Origin: JACCZX01 sp963710675
GTDB lineage: Bacteria > Pseudomonadota > Gammaproteobacteria > Burkholderiales > Burkholderiaceae_F
Direction: 5' to 3'
NCBI GenBank assembly: GCA_963710675.1
Contig: CAVQBE010000017.1
Span: forward strand, 124,001 to 188,000
Length of the DNA stretch: 64,000 bases
Below are positions 35,350-44,141 of this stretch, piece after piece (position 1 is the stretch's first letter; every line of letters starts with the position of its first letter). Made by a program: the position numbers and the translations under genes. The notes under the pieces are model-generated. The model searched no databases. It was not told the DNA's origin and saw nothing but the letters and a program-made list of their open reading frames with translations.

Positions 35350-37107
35350 ATGTCCACCGTCATACAAGGATCAGCCGCTGCCGTAGGCGCCCTCACGGGC
35401 CTCGCACGCGCACTCGTGCAGCAAGGCAAGCTTCGGCCCGATCGTGCGGAGAATTTCGCACGTAAGGCGACGCAGAGCGAACACACAGTTCATCGATGAG
35501 TTGGTCGCTGCGGCGGACGTCACCGGCCTTCCGTCATCGGCGGTCGCCAAATTCGCCGCCGACACGTTCGGCCACGCTTTGCTCGATCTGGCCGCCGTTG
35601 ACATCGAGCAGCTCCCCAAGGACATCATCGACAAGAAGCTCGTGGCATCGCTTCGCGTGCTCGCATTGCGCAAGAGGGGTAATCGCCTCGCGGTCGCCGT
35701 GTCCGATCCGACCAACACGCACGCGCTTGGACCAAATCAAGTTTCAGACGCAGCTCGCGATCGACGTGATCGTCGTCGAGCACGACAAGCTAATGCGGCA
35801 CGTCGAGGCGCAGGCGCAGAGCGTCGCGCAAGCCCTCGAAACGATGAGCGGCGTCAACGAGGACATCGACTTTGGCGATCTCGCTGACCCTGGGGACGCG
35901 CCGGGCGAGGACGTGGCAGCCAACGCCGAAGTGGACGACGCGCCGGTCGTGAGATTTCTTCAGAAGCTGTTGCTCGATGCAATTGGGGAGGGCGCATCGG
36001 ACCTCCACTTCGAACCGTACGAAAAATTCTATCGCGTTCGCTTTCGCCTCGATGGGCAGATGCGCGAGGTCGCCCAGCCGCCGCTGGCGATCAAAGAGCG
36101 GCTGTCGACCCGTATCAAGGTGCTTGTCGCGGCTCGATATCGCGGAAAAGCGCGTTCCCCAAGACGGGCGAATGAAAATTGCGCTGTCCGCGACAGCGCG
36201 CGATCGATTTTCGCGTCAGTACGCTGCCGACGCTATACGGTGAAAAAATCGTGATGCGGATTTTGGACGCATCGCAGGCCAAGCTGGGCGTCGACGCGCT
36301 CGGTTACGAGCCCGATCAAAAACAGACTGCTGCTTGACTGCGTGCAGCGGCCATATGGCATGGTGCTCGTGACCGGCCCCACTGGTTCGGGCAAGACGGT
36401 CTCGCTGTACACGTGTCTGAACATTCTTAACAGGCCGGATATCAATATCTCGACGGCCGAGGATCCGGCGGAGATCCAGCTCGCCGGCATCAACCAGGTC
36501 AACGTGAACGAAAAGGCCGGGCTGACATTCGCCAATTCGCTGCGCGCGTTTCTTGCGGCAGGATCCGGATGTAATCATGGTCGGCGAGATCCGTGATCTG
36601 GAAACCGCCGACATTGCGATCAAGGCCGCGCAAACGGGGCACATGGTGCTCTCGACGCTGCATACCAACGACGCGCCTGGGACATTGGTCCGACTGGCGA
36701 ACATGGGTGTCGCTCCTTTCAATATCGCGTCGAGCATCATTCTGATTACCGCGCAGCGGCTGGCTCGCAAGCTTTGCGCGTGTAAGCAACCCTACGATCT
36801 GCCGAAGGAAGCGTTCATAGGCGCGGGTTTTAGCCGCAGCAGAGCTCGAGGGCGGTTGGATTCCATACAAAGCCGGTCGGCTGTGAGCGCTGCAAGGGCA
36901 GCGGCTACAAGGGCCGGCTTGGCATTTATCAGGTGATGCCGATTACTGAAGTCGATGCAAGATATGATTTTGAAGAACGCATCCGCGATGGACATCGGAC
37001 GCGAAGCACAAAAAAACGGTGTGCGCGATTTGCGCCAGTCAGGGCTGATCAAGGTCAAGCAGGGGATTACTTCTCTGGAAGAGGTACTCGGTTGTACTAA
37101 CGTTTAG
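35350..37107 (+). CDS. pilB: Type IV pilus assembly ATPase PilB, multiply frameshifted
   Basis: PilB is the hexameric motor that extends type IV pili. It starts MSTVIQGSAAAVGALTGLA. The N-terminal part includes FIDELVAAADVTGLPSSAVA. The ATPase has EGASDLHFEPYEKFYRVRF, Walker A VTGPTGSGKTVSLYTCLN, the Asp box TAEDPAEIQLAGINQVNVN, Walker B RQDPDVIMVGEIRDLETADI and the His box MVLSTLHTNDAPGTLVRL. The tetracysteine zinc site is present (RKLCACKQP and a CERCKGSGYKGR block). About eight shifts are spread from 35490 to 36945. The stop is the TAG at 37105-37107. It heads pilB-pilC-pilD. Confidence 0.9.
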
Positions 37108-37127
37108 AAGTCGAAGCGGAGTAATTG

Positions 37128-38363
37128 ATGGCCACCGGAACACTTGCCAAGGGACGCCCTACTGCAGCAGTTCGGGAGTCGATGTTTCACTGGGAGGGGC
37201 GCGACAAGAATGGCCGCGTCGTAAAGGGCGATATGCGCGCCGGCGGGGAATCGGTCGTCGCCGCGTCGCTGCGCCGTCGCGGAATCATGACGACCAAGAT
37301 CAAGAAACAAAGCTTCTCGCGCGGCAAGAAGATCACTGAAAAGGACTTGGCGCTGTTTTCGCGTCAATTGTCGACGATGCTCAAAGCGGGTGTGCCGCTG
37401 ATGCAGTCGTTCGACATCGTCGGCAAAGGGCACGCCAATCCGTCAATGGCGCGCTTGATGAACGACATCCGCTCGGACGTCGAGACCGGTACCAGCCTGA
37501 ATCAGGCATTCCGCAAGTATCCGCTGTACTTCGATCCGCTGTTCTGCAATCTGGTCGCCGCCGGTGAGCAGGCCGGTATTTTGGAAACGCTGCTTGACCG
37601 TCTTGCCACGTATCAGGAAAAAACGATCGCGCTGAAAGGCAAGATCAAGAAGGCGATGTTCTATCCGATCATGATTATTCTGGTCGCCGTATTGGTCACG
37701 GCGATCATCATGATTTTCGTGATTCCGTCATTCAAGAGCGTGTTCACCAGTTTTGGCGCGGACCTTCCAGCGCCAACACTGATGGTGATCGCGATGTCGG
37801 ACTTCATGGTGGCGTATTGGTACGTCGTCTTCGGTATTGCTTTTGGCAGCGTTTATTTCTTGTTGCAGGCATGGCGACGATCGCCGAAGGTGAAGGCCGC
37901 CGTCGATCGCGCCTTGCTGAAGCTGCCGGTCTTGGGCGAGATGTTGCAGAAGGCATCGATTGCGCGCTGGAGCAGAACGCTCGCCACGACGTTTGCCGCC
38001 GGTGTTCCGCTGGTTGAAGCGCTCGACTCGGTCGGGCCCGCAGCTGGAAACTGGGTTTACAAGGAAGCGACCAAACAGGTACAGAACGAAGTCAACATTG
38101 GCACGAGCCTGGCGCAGTCGATGCAGAACACCGGCGTGTTTCCGAACATGGCGATTCAGATGACGTCGATCGGCGAGGAATCGGGCTCGCTCGATTCGAT
38201 GCTGTCCAAAGTTGCTGACTACTATGAGCGGGAAGTCGACGAAACGGTCGATGCGTTGGCAAGTTTGCTCGAGCCGATGATCATGGTGATTCTGGGTGTC
38301 GTCGTCGGCGGCATCGTTATCGCGATTTATCTGCCGATCTTCAAACTCGGCCAAGTGGTATAA
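37128..38363 (+). CDS. pilC: Type IV pilus inner membrane platform protein PilC
   Basis: PilC has 411 residues and carries two T2SSF domains that scaffold the pilus machine. The N-terminal cytoplasmic part (FHWEGRDKNGRVVKGDM) is followed by LALFSRQLSTMLKAGVPLMQ and later the duplicate RWSRTLATTFAAGVPLVEAL. Membrane helices are IIILVAVLVTAIIMIFVIPS-like near residue 185, one near 225 and the last EPMIMVILGVVVGGIVIAIY. The ATG at 37128 is preceded by GGAG. It is intact even though pilB and pilD on either side are broken. Confidence 0.95.
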   Translation: MATGTLAKGRPTAAVRESMFHWEGRDKNGRVVKGDMRAGGESVVAASLRRRGIMTTKIKKQSFSRGKKITEKDLALFSRQLSTMLKAGVPLMQSFDIVGKGHANPSMARLMNDIRSDVETGTSLNQAFRKYPLYFDPLFCNLVAAGEQAGILETLLDRLATYQEKTIALKGKIKKAMFYPIMIILVAVLVTAIIMIFVIPSFKSVFTSFGADLPAPTLMVIAMSDFMVAYWYVVFGIAFGSVYFLLQAWRRSPKVKAAVDRALLKLPVLGEMLQKASIARWSRTLATTFAAGVPLVEALDSVGPAAGNWVYKEATKQVQNEVNIGTSLAQSMQNTGVFPNMAIQMTSIGEESGSLDSMLSKVADYYEREVDETVDALASLLEPMIMVILGVVVGGIVIAIYLPIFKLGQVV

Positions 38364-38373
38364 CATCAGGGGA

Positions 38374-38395
38374 GCCGGCGTCTCGCGACGCCGGC
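38374..38395 (+). other. Perfect hairpin between pilC and pilD
   Basis: GCCGGCGTC (38374-38382) and GACGCCGGC (38387-38395) form a 9-bp GC stem with loop TCGC, 10 bp after the pilC stop and just before the pilD start. There is no T tract, so it is more likely an mRNA-stabilising or attenuating hairpin than a terminator. Confidence 0.6.
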
Positions 38396-38404
38396 AACTG
38401 ATAC

Positions 38405-39246
38405 TTGTTAGAAGGTCCTGTCCTCGTCGCCGTCGTCGCCGTTTTCAGCCTGGCGATCGGCTCATTCCTTAATGTCCTGATTCATCGTCTGCCGAAGATG
38501 ATGGAGGCTGACTGGCGCGCGCAGTGCGCCGAGATTGAGGGCGCTGAGTCAGCGGTCGCTGGAGCGCTACAACCTGCTGGTGCCGCATCGCACTGCCCGC
38601 AGTGCAAGGCGCCATTGCGCGTGATCGACAACATGCCGATTGCATCCTGGCTCGCCCTGCGTGGCAAATGCGCGCATTGCGCGACGCGAATATCGTGCGC
38701 GGTACCCGATTGTCGAAGCGCTTGACTGCATTGTTATCGGCGCTCGTCGCCTGGAAGTTCGGACTGACATGGCAGATGGCGCTTGCCCTGGTATTCACGT
38801 GGACACTGATCGCGCTGACATTTATCGACGCGGACACCACGCTTGCTGCCCGATGATCTGACTTTGCCGTTGCTCTGGCTGGGATTGCTTGCAAACGTGT
38901 TGGGAGTTTTCGTGCCGCTCAAGGATGCGGTGACTTGGGGCAGCGGCGGGCTATCTGGTGCTGTGGTCGATCTATTGGTTGTTCAAGCTGAGCGACAGGC
39001 AAGGAAGGTATGGGCTACGGCGATTTCAAACTGCTCGCCGCACTTGGCGCATGGATGGGATGGAAAGCGTTGTTGCCGATCGTCTTGCTTTCTTCGCTGG
39101 TGGGAGCGGTTGTCGGCATCGCATTGATCGTCCTGGCGCGCCGTGGGCGCGAAATCCCAATTCCCTTCGGACCGTATCTGGCGGCGGCGGGAATGATCGT
39201 GATGCTTACCGGTGATCGATTAACGCGGTGGCTAGTACCGCTTTGA
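38405..39246 (+). CDS. pilD: Prepilin leader peptidase/N-methyltransferase, frameshifted
   Basis: PilD cuts and methylates prepilins. MLEGPVLVAVVAVFSLAIGSF starts at a TTG; no ATG in frame fits. The cytoplasmic zinc loop has SHCPQCKAP and GKCAHCATRIS. The aspartyl protease motifs are FIDADTTLLPDDLTLPLLW (first Asp) and GMGYGDFKLLAALGAWMGW (second Asp). Shifts lie near 38695, 38845, 38935 and 38995. The C-terminus (GREIPIPFGPYLAAAGMIV) is open to the TGA at 39244-39246. The stop overlaps the coaE ATG. Confidence 0.9.
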
Positions 39247-39916
39247 TGTCTTCCGCTTTCAACGTCGGCCTTACCGGTGGCGTTGGCAGCGGCAAGTCAA
39301 CGATCGCGTGCGATGTTCTCGAATCATGGCGCGGGCTTGGTTGACGCCGATGCGGTTGCCCATCAATTGACAAGCGCTGGTGGTGCGGCCATCGCGGCAT
39401 TGCGCGAAGCGTTCGGCGCGGAGGCTATTGCCGCGGATGGATCGCTCGACCGGACCACATGCGCGCTCGTGTCTTTTCCGATGCTGTGCTGCGCACGAAG
39501 CTTGAAAGCTGCTGCATCCGATGATCCGGACTGCGATGAGTGAACTGCGCGGCCAGACACGTCGTCGAGGGTGCAGCCTACGTTGTGCTAGTCGTGCCGT
39601 TGTTGGTCGAAGGCGGCAACTGGCGGCGGCTACGCGGACCGTCTGCTTGCTGGTAGATTGCAGCGAAGCGACCCAGCTGGCGCGAGTGCGTGCCCGGCCG
39701 GGAATCGACGACGTAACGGCCCGAAAAATAATTGCCGCGCAGGCAACTCGTGCCGAACGCCTGGCCGTCGCCGATGACGTGTTGTTCAACGAGGCGCCCA
39801 TCGACCAGATAGACCGAAAGGTCGCGCGTCTGCACCAGACGTACGTGCAATGTGCCGCAATGCAAGCGAACGCGCGAAACCCTGTGATATCTTCGACCAT
39901 GCTCCCGATTTCCTAG
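39246..39916 (+). CDS. coaE: Dephospho-CoA kinase, frameshifted
   Basis: CoaE performs the last step of coenzyme A synthesis. MSSAFNVGLTGGVGSGKSTIA holds the P-loop. MFSNHGAGLVDADAVAHQL and AFGAEAIAADGSLDR come next after a shift near 39300. VVLVVPLLVEGGNWRR follows in another frame, then VDCSEATQLARVRARPG and AQATRAERLAVADDVLFNE. At least four shifts are needed. The ATG overlaps the pilD stop and the TAG overlaps the zapD GTG start, so pilD-coaE-zapD are coupled. Confidence 0.88.
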
Positions 39917-40692
39917 TGAGATGCTCGACGGACGGTAAGGTTTTATACGAGTATCCGTTCAGCGAGCGCGTCCGGACGTTGTTGCGTCTTGAAGACCTGT
40001 TCGACAAGTTGATGTACTTCTGTGCGCAGGAGCACGCGTACTGCCATCACACGGCGCTGCTGACGCTGTTCGAAATCTGGAAGTCACGTCGCGCGCCGAC
40101 CTTGAAATCGGACTTGTTGCAGGAGCTCGAGCGGCACAAGCAGTCGCTGCAAGCGTTGCGCAACAACCCGCAGGTATCGGAAAGTGCACTGTCCGGCGTT
40201 CTGTCGGAGATCGAGCGTGCTCAGCAAAATCTGAATGCCGCCACGGGCAAAGCCGGCCAGCATGTGCGCGATAACGAATGGCTGATGAGTATTCGCAGCC
40301 GCGCAATCATTCCGGGCGGCACGTGCGAGTTTGACCTGCCGTCGTATCACGCATGGTTGACACGCGATGTCGACACGCGCACGCGCGATCTGCAAAACTG
40401 GGTCGCCCCGATGCTGCAGTTTCACTCCGCTCTGGCGATCGTTCTGAAGCTGTTGCGCGAAACGGCCCATCGGAGCAAGCAGGTCGCGGCACAAGGAGCG
40501 TTTCAGCAGATGTTGCAGGGAAGAACATACGCACTGCTGCAGGTCAGGGTCGATGGCTCACTGCATGCCATTCCCGAGATCAGCGCCAACAAGTACATGC
40601 TGTGGATCCGCTTTACGACGCAGGATCGGGAACCGAAGCCCCGTTCGATGGATCAGGACGTGCCTTTCGAGTTGGCACTTTGCGCGTTTTAG
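39916..40692 (+). CDS. zapD: Cell division protein ZapD
   Basis: ZapD has 258 residues and cross-links FtsZ filaments at the division ring. The family start VLYEYPFSERVRTLLRLEDLF is unmistakable. I place the start at the GTG at 39916, which overlaps the coaE stop (TAGTG); an in-frame ATG at 39850 would lie inside coaE. The mostly helical N-half (LLQELERHKQSLQALRNN) is followed by a beta-rich C-half. It works with ftsZ, ftsA and ftsQ at 50-53 kb. It is intact. Confidence 0.92.
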   Translation: MRCSTDGKVLYEYPFSERVRTLLRLEDLFDKLMYFCAQEHAYCHHTALLTLFEIWKSRRAPTLKSDLLQELERHKQSLQALRNNPQVSESALSGVLSEIERAQQNLNAATGKAGQHVRDNEWLMSIRSRAIIPGGTCEFDLPSYHAWLTRDVDTRTRDLQNWVAPMLQFHSALAIVLKLLRETAHRSKQVAAQGAFQQMLQGRTYALLQVRVDGSLHAIPEISANKYMLWIRFTTQDREPKPRSMDQDVPFELALCAF

Positions 40693-40697
40693 GTCAG

Positions 40698-40890
40698 ATG
40701 GCCAAGGTCAGGTGCCCGACTTGCGGGCGCGACGTCGAATGGGTCGAGCACGAAAAGTTTCGGCCGTTTTGTTCTGAGCGGTGCAAGATGATCGATCTCG
40801 GCGCGTGGGCCTCCGACGCCTACACAGTAGCTGGTCCGGAGGACAACGACGCCGACAACGAGCACCGGATAAATCGAGTCGGTCGCACTG
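40698..40890 (+). CDS. yacG: DNA gyrase inhibitor YacG (small zinc protein)
   Basis: MAKVRCPTCGRDVEWVEHEK and FCSERCKMIDLGAWASD contain the CxxC plus CxxxC zinc site of YacG, which binds GyrB and inhibits gyrase. The family is about 60-65 residues long. The open frame runs on to 40964, antisense to the Nudix gene, so the true stop was probably lost to an indel near 40860-40890 and the end given is approximate. It starts 6 bp after zapD. Confidence 0.8.
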
Positions 40891-40894
40891 AGCG

Positions 40895-41843
40895 TCACTC
40901 CACACGGCGGAGAGCGATGCAATGCCATGTGCGCCGTGGGACAGTGCGGTGGCCAGGTCGCTGACTCGCATCCCGCCCAGCGCATAGACGGGCACACTGC
41001 TGCTAGCGATCATCTGCGCAAACGCCTTCCATCCAAGTGGCGGGTGATACGGATGCGTTGCGGTGTTCCTCACTGGGCCAGCAGTCACGAAGTCCAGTTG
41101 CAACTGAGCCGCGCGTTCGATTTCTGCGGTCGAATGGACGGAGGCGGCGACCCATTCGAGTTCAGGTCGCTGCCTTAACGTACGCGAGGTCTGCGGCAGT
41201 CAGATGCACACCATCTGCTTTTTGCCATAGTGATCGGGGGTGCCGGCTGCTTGACCAGCAAAGTCGCGCCGGCTGCGCGCGTGCGCATTCGCACCTGCAT
41301 CGAAGAGCGCTTCTGCATCGGCGTCATCGAGACGCAGGCTCCCGAAACTGCAACAGCTTTAAGCCACGCGCGAGAGCCGATTCAAGGCGCCGAAGAAACA
41401 CTCGCGACCGAGCTGCGCGACCGCACTGATCGCATAAATCGGAGCCAGCGCAAGCCATCGCAAAACCGGGACGGTCGCCGGCAACAGGGGCCCGTTCGGG
41501 AAGCACGCTGGTTGAAAAGAAACCAAAGTTCTGATGCTCGCGCGCACGAAACTCTCCGCGCCAGCCGAACACTCGAAAAAAATGCAGCCGGACCAACGCG
41601 TGCGGATAGTCGAAGATACGCACGACCCAGGGATAAGCCGTCCCGATATCGATACCCAGTTCTTCGTGCAGCTCGCGCGCAAGCGCTGTTGCGATGCCCT
41701 CGCCGGGTTCCACCTTGCCTCCAGGAAACTCCCAATAGGAGGCATACGGCTTTCCGGCTGGACGGCTTGCCAAGCAGGAACCGGCCGTCGGGACGAATGA
41801 GCACGCCAGCCGCAACATCGACCGGCGTGCGCGTCGACGTCAT
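40895..41843 (-). CDS. Nudix hydrolase fused to a ThiE-like domain, frameshifted
   Basis: The N-terminal MutT part starts at the ATG at 41843 (MTSTRTPVDVAAGVLIRPDG). Its Nudix box lies in GGKVEPGEGIATALARELHEELG with the usual E residues. HALVRLHFFRVFGWRGE is typical of 8-oxo-dGTP hydrolases. After about residue 150 the chain becomes ThiE-like: GLKLLQFREP, then LDFVTAGPVRNTATHP and VPVYALGGMRVSDLATALSHGAHGIA. This MutT-ThiE fusion is known in betaproteobacteria. Shifts near 41760, 41350, 41200 and 40930 split it. The likely stop is the TGA at 40895-40897. The role of the second domain is unproven. Confidence 0.78.
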
Positions 41844-42746
41844 CGCAACGCGCTGCCGCTTGCAAGTCGCTTGCTTCCAGCCCAATGGCGCGCGAACTGC
41901 AACGCGACACGGCCGGAACGCGAGCCGCGCTGCAGAGCAAACTGCAATGCTTCGGCACGAGCCTCGGCTGCTTCCTGCGTGCTTCAAGCCAAAACGCTGC
42001 AGCCAGTGGGCGACGATGTCGAGGTAGTCGTCCTGACGAAATGGATAGAACGAAAGCCACAGGCCGAAGCGCTCTGATAGCGATATTTGCTCTTCCACCG
42101 CCTCGGCCGGATGAATCTCGCCGTCGTCGTCATAGCGCGTATCAAGGTTATCGCGCATCAGCTCGGGCATCAGGTGTCGCCGATTCGACGATGCATAGAT
42201 CAGAACATTGTCGGCCGTTCCAGCGATCGAACCGTCGAGAGCAGCTTTCAATTCCTTGTAGCCGGCTTCGTTCTTGTCGAAGGATAAATCGTCACAAAAA
42301 ATAATGAAACGCTCGCCTCGTCCGGAAACGAGGTCGACGATGTCGGCAATGTCGATCAAGTCGCGCTTGTCGACCTCGATCAACCGCAGTCCCCGTGCGG
42401 CGAACTCGTTCAAGACACGCGCGGATCAGCGACGATTTTCCGGTGCCGCGCGCACCGGTCAGCAAGGCGTTATTGGCCGGTAGTCCACAGCACAAAACGC
42501 TCGGTGTTTTGCTTCAAGCGCTGACTTCTGAAATCAACATGCTTCAGATCATCAAATGGAATCAGTGCCGGCCGTAACACCGGTCTGCAACTCGCCTCGC
42601 TCAAAGCCCAAGTAGCGCCGCTTGCGCCAGCGAAAGGCGCGACGACGAAAAGTCGGCAGCCGACTGCAGCGGCAGCAGACGATTCGAGTCGCTCAAGCAC
42701 CGCGGCCAAGCGATCCAGCGTCGAATCCGGCCGTAGGGCGGGTCAC
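41840..42746 (-). CDS. DUF815-type AAA+ ATPase, frameshifted
   Basis: Walker A is LTGARGTGKSSLIRACL and Walker B is RFIIFCDDLSFDKNEAGY. Then come KAALDGSIAGTADNVLIYAS and SNRRHLMPELMRDNLDTRYD, all typical of the DUF815/YifB-unrelated ATPase next to argJ. The C-terminus, restored by a shift near 41990, reads EALQFALQRGSRSGRVALQ to a TGA at 41840-41842 that overlaps the Nudix ATG. The start is inferred as the GTG at 42746 overlapping the argJ stop, needing a shift near 42727. Another lies near 42425. The function is unknown. Confidence 0.75.
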
Positions 42747-43978
42747 GATCGATAGTCAGCGTTGATCGAGACGTAGTCGTGCGACAGATCGGTGGTCCAT
42801 ACCGATGCCGTCGCACGTCCACGGCCCAGCTGCAGACGCACCAGGATCTCGGCGTTCTTCATCACGCGCTGCCCATCTTCCTCCCGATAATGCCGGATGA
42901 CGGCCACCATCGCGCACAACGTGAGACGTCGTCCAGATGCATTTGAACATGTTCAGGCGTGAGATCGTCAATGCCCGCGTAGCCGACAGCGCCAAGTATC
43001 CGCCCGAGATTCGGGTCGGAGGCGAAGAAAGCCGTCTTGACCAACGGCGAATGCGCGACTGCATAGGCAACCTGGCGCGCTTCCTTCTCGGTGCGCGCCT
43101 GCTCAACACGTACCTCGATGAACTTTGTCGCGCCTTCACCATCGCGCACGATAGCCTGTGCGAGTTCACGTGCGACGTCGGTCAACGCAGCAGAAAAAGC
43201 CGAGTACAACGGTTCGTCTGGCCGACTCGATTCGACACCGAACCTCGCCCGTTGCGATCACCACAAAAGAATCGTTCGTCGACGTATCGCCGTCAATCGT
43301 GATGCAATTGAATGATCGGTCGGCCGCATGTTGTGTCAGTTGCTGCAGTAGCATCGGGTGCGACCGCCAGCGTCGGTCGCGATGAAACCCAGCATCGTTG
43401 CCATGTTCGGGCGAATCATTCCCGCGCCCTTTGCGATCCCGGTCAACGTGACCTCTGCTCCGCCGACGTCGACTCGACGCGACACAGCTTTCGGAATGGT
43501 GTCAGTCGTCATGATGGTTTCGGCCGCTTGCAGCCATCGATCCGAGCGAAGCCGGCCAACAGCCTCCGGCAGGCCGGCAATCAATCGCTCGATCGGCAAT
43601 GGCTCCATGATCACGCCGGTGGAAAACGGAAGCACCTGCTCGGACATCGCAACCGATCAGTCGTGCCAATGCCTCGCAACTCGCGCGAGCGGACTGCAAT
43701 CCCCGGAGTCCCCAGTGCCCGCGTTCGCGTTGCCCGTGTTAATGACCAATGCGCGCACACTCTTTCTTGCCGCCAGGTGTTCACGACACACCAGTACCGG
43801 TGCCGCAGCAAAACGGTTTTGCGTAAATACTCCGGCAACGCTCGCGCCATCGGCGATGCGAACGACCAGCAGATCCTTGCGGTCGGTCTTTCGTATTCCC
43901 GCTTCCGCCCAGCCGAGTTCGATACCCGCCAACGGTAAACAGTGACTCCGCATCGGGCGCGCGAAGATTAACTGCCAC
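42743..43978 (-). CDS. argJ: Glutamate N-acetyltransferase / N-acetylglutamate synthase ArgJ, frameshifted
   Basis: ArgJ transfers acetyl from N-acetylornithine to glutamate, and bifunctional forms also use acetyl-CoA. The GTG start gives MAVNLRAPDAESLFTV. The blocks GVFTQNRFAAAPVLVCREHL, VINTGNANAGTG, VLPFSTGVIMEPLPIERL and the autocleavage site KGAGMIRPNMATMLGFIATD (Thr nucleophile) follow. The beta chain has FVVIATG, YSAFSAALTDVARELAQAIV, KFIEVRVEQA and KTAFFASDPNLGRILGAVGY, ending YVSINADYRS. About six shifts break it. Rebuilt length is about 411 residues. It follows secA and overlaps the ATPase. Confidence 0.88.
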
Positions 43979-44044
43979 GTTCAGTGATCCGTGATCCCAG
44001 AGAGCGTGGCATACGAAGCACGTCTTCCCCTTGCATTTGTACTG

Positions 44045-44135
44045 CGCGCGTACGCGCGGCCGCTCCGAAGGGAGCGCGCCTAACTAATCAGTCGCGAGTG
44101 CACGTGCGACGGCGAAGCCGTCGCGTACACGAGGA
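44045..44135. repeat. Two hairpins between secA and argJ
   Basis: GCGCGGCCGCTCC-GAA-GGGAGCGCGC (about 44055-44080) and GCGACGGC-GAA-GCCGTCGC (44106-44124) are two strong stem-loops sharing a GAA loop (TTC on the other strand). They lie within the 163 bp between the secA stop and the argJ start. No T tract follows on either strand, so they look like REP-type or mRNA-end hairpins rather than intrinsic terminators. Confidence 0.55.
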
Positions 44136-44141
44136 CTGCTT

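Noticed and set aside
37728..38366. 212-codon antisense frame over pilC
   Set aside because: It mirrors an intact conserved gene, is rich in His/Arg/Gln as antisense frames are, and has no start signal.
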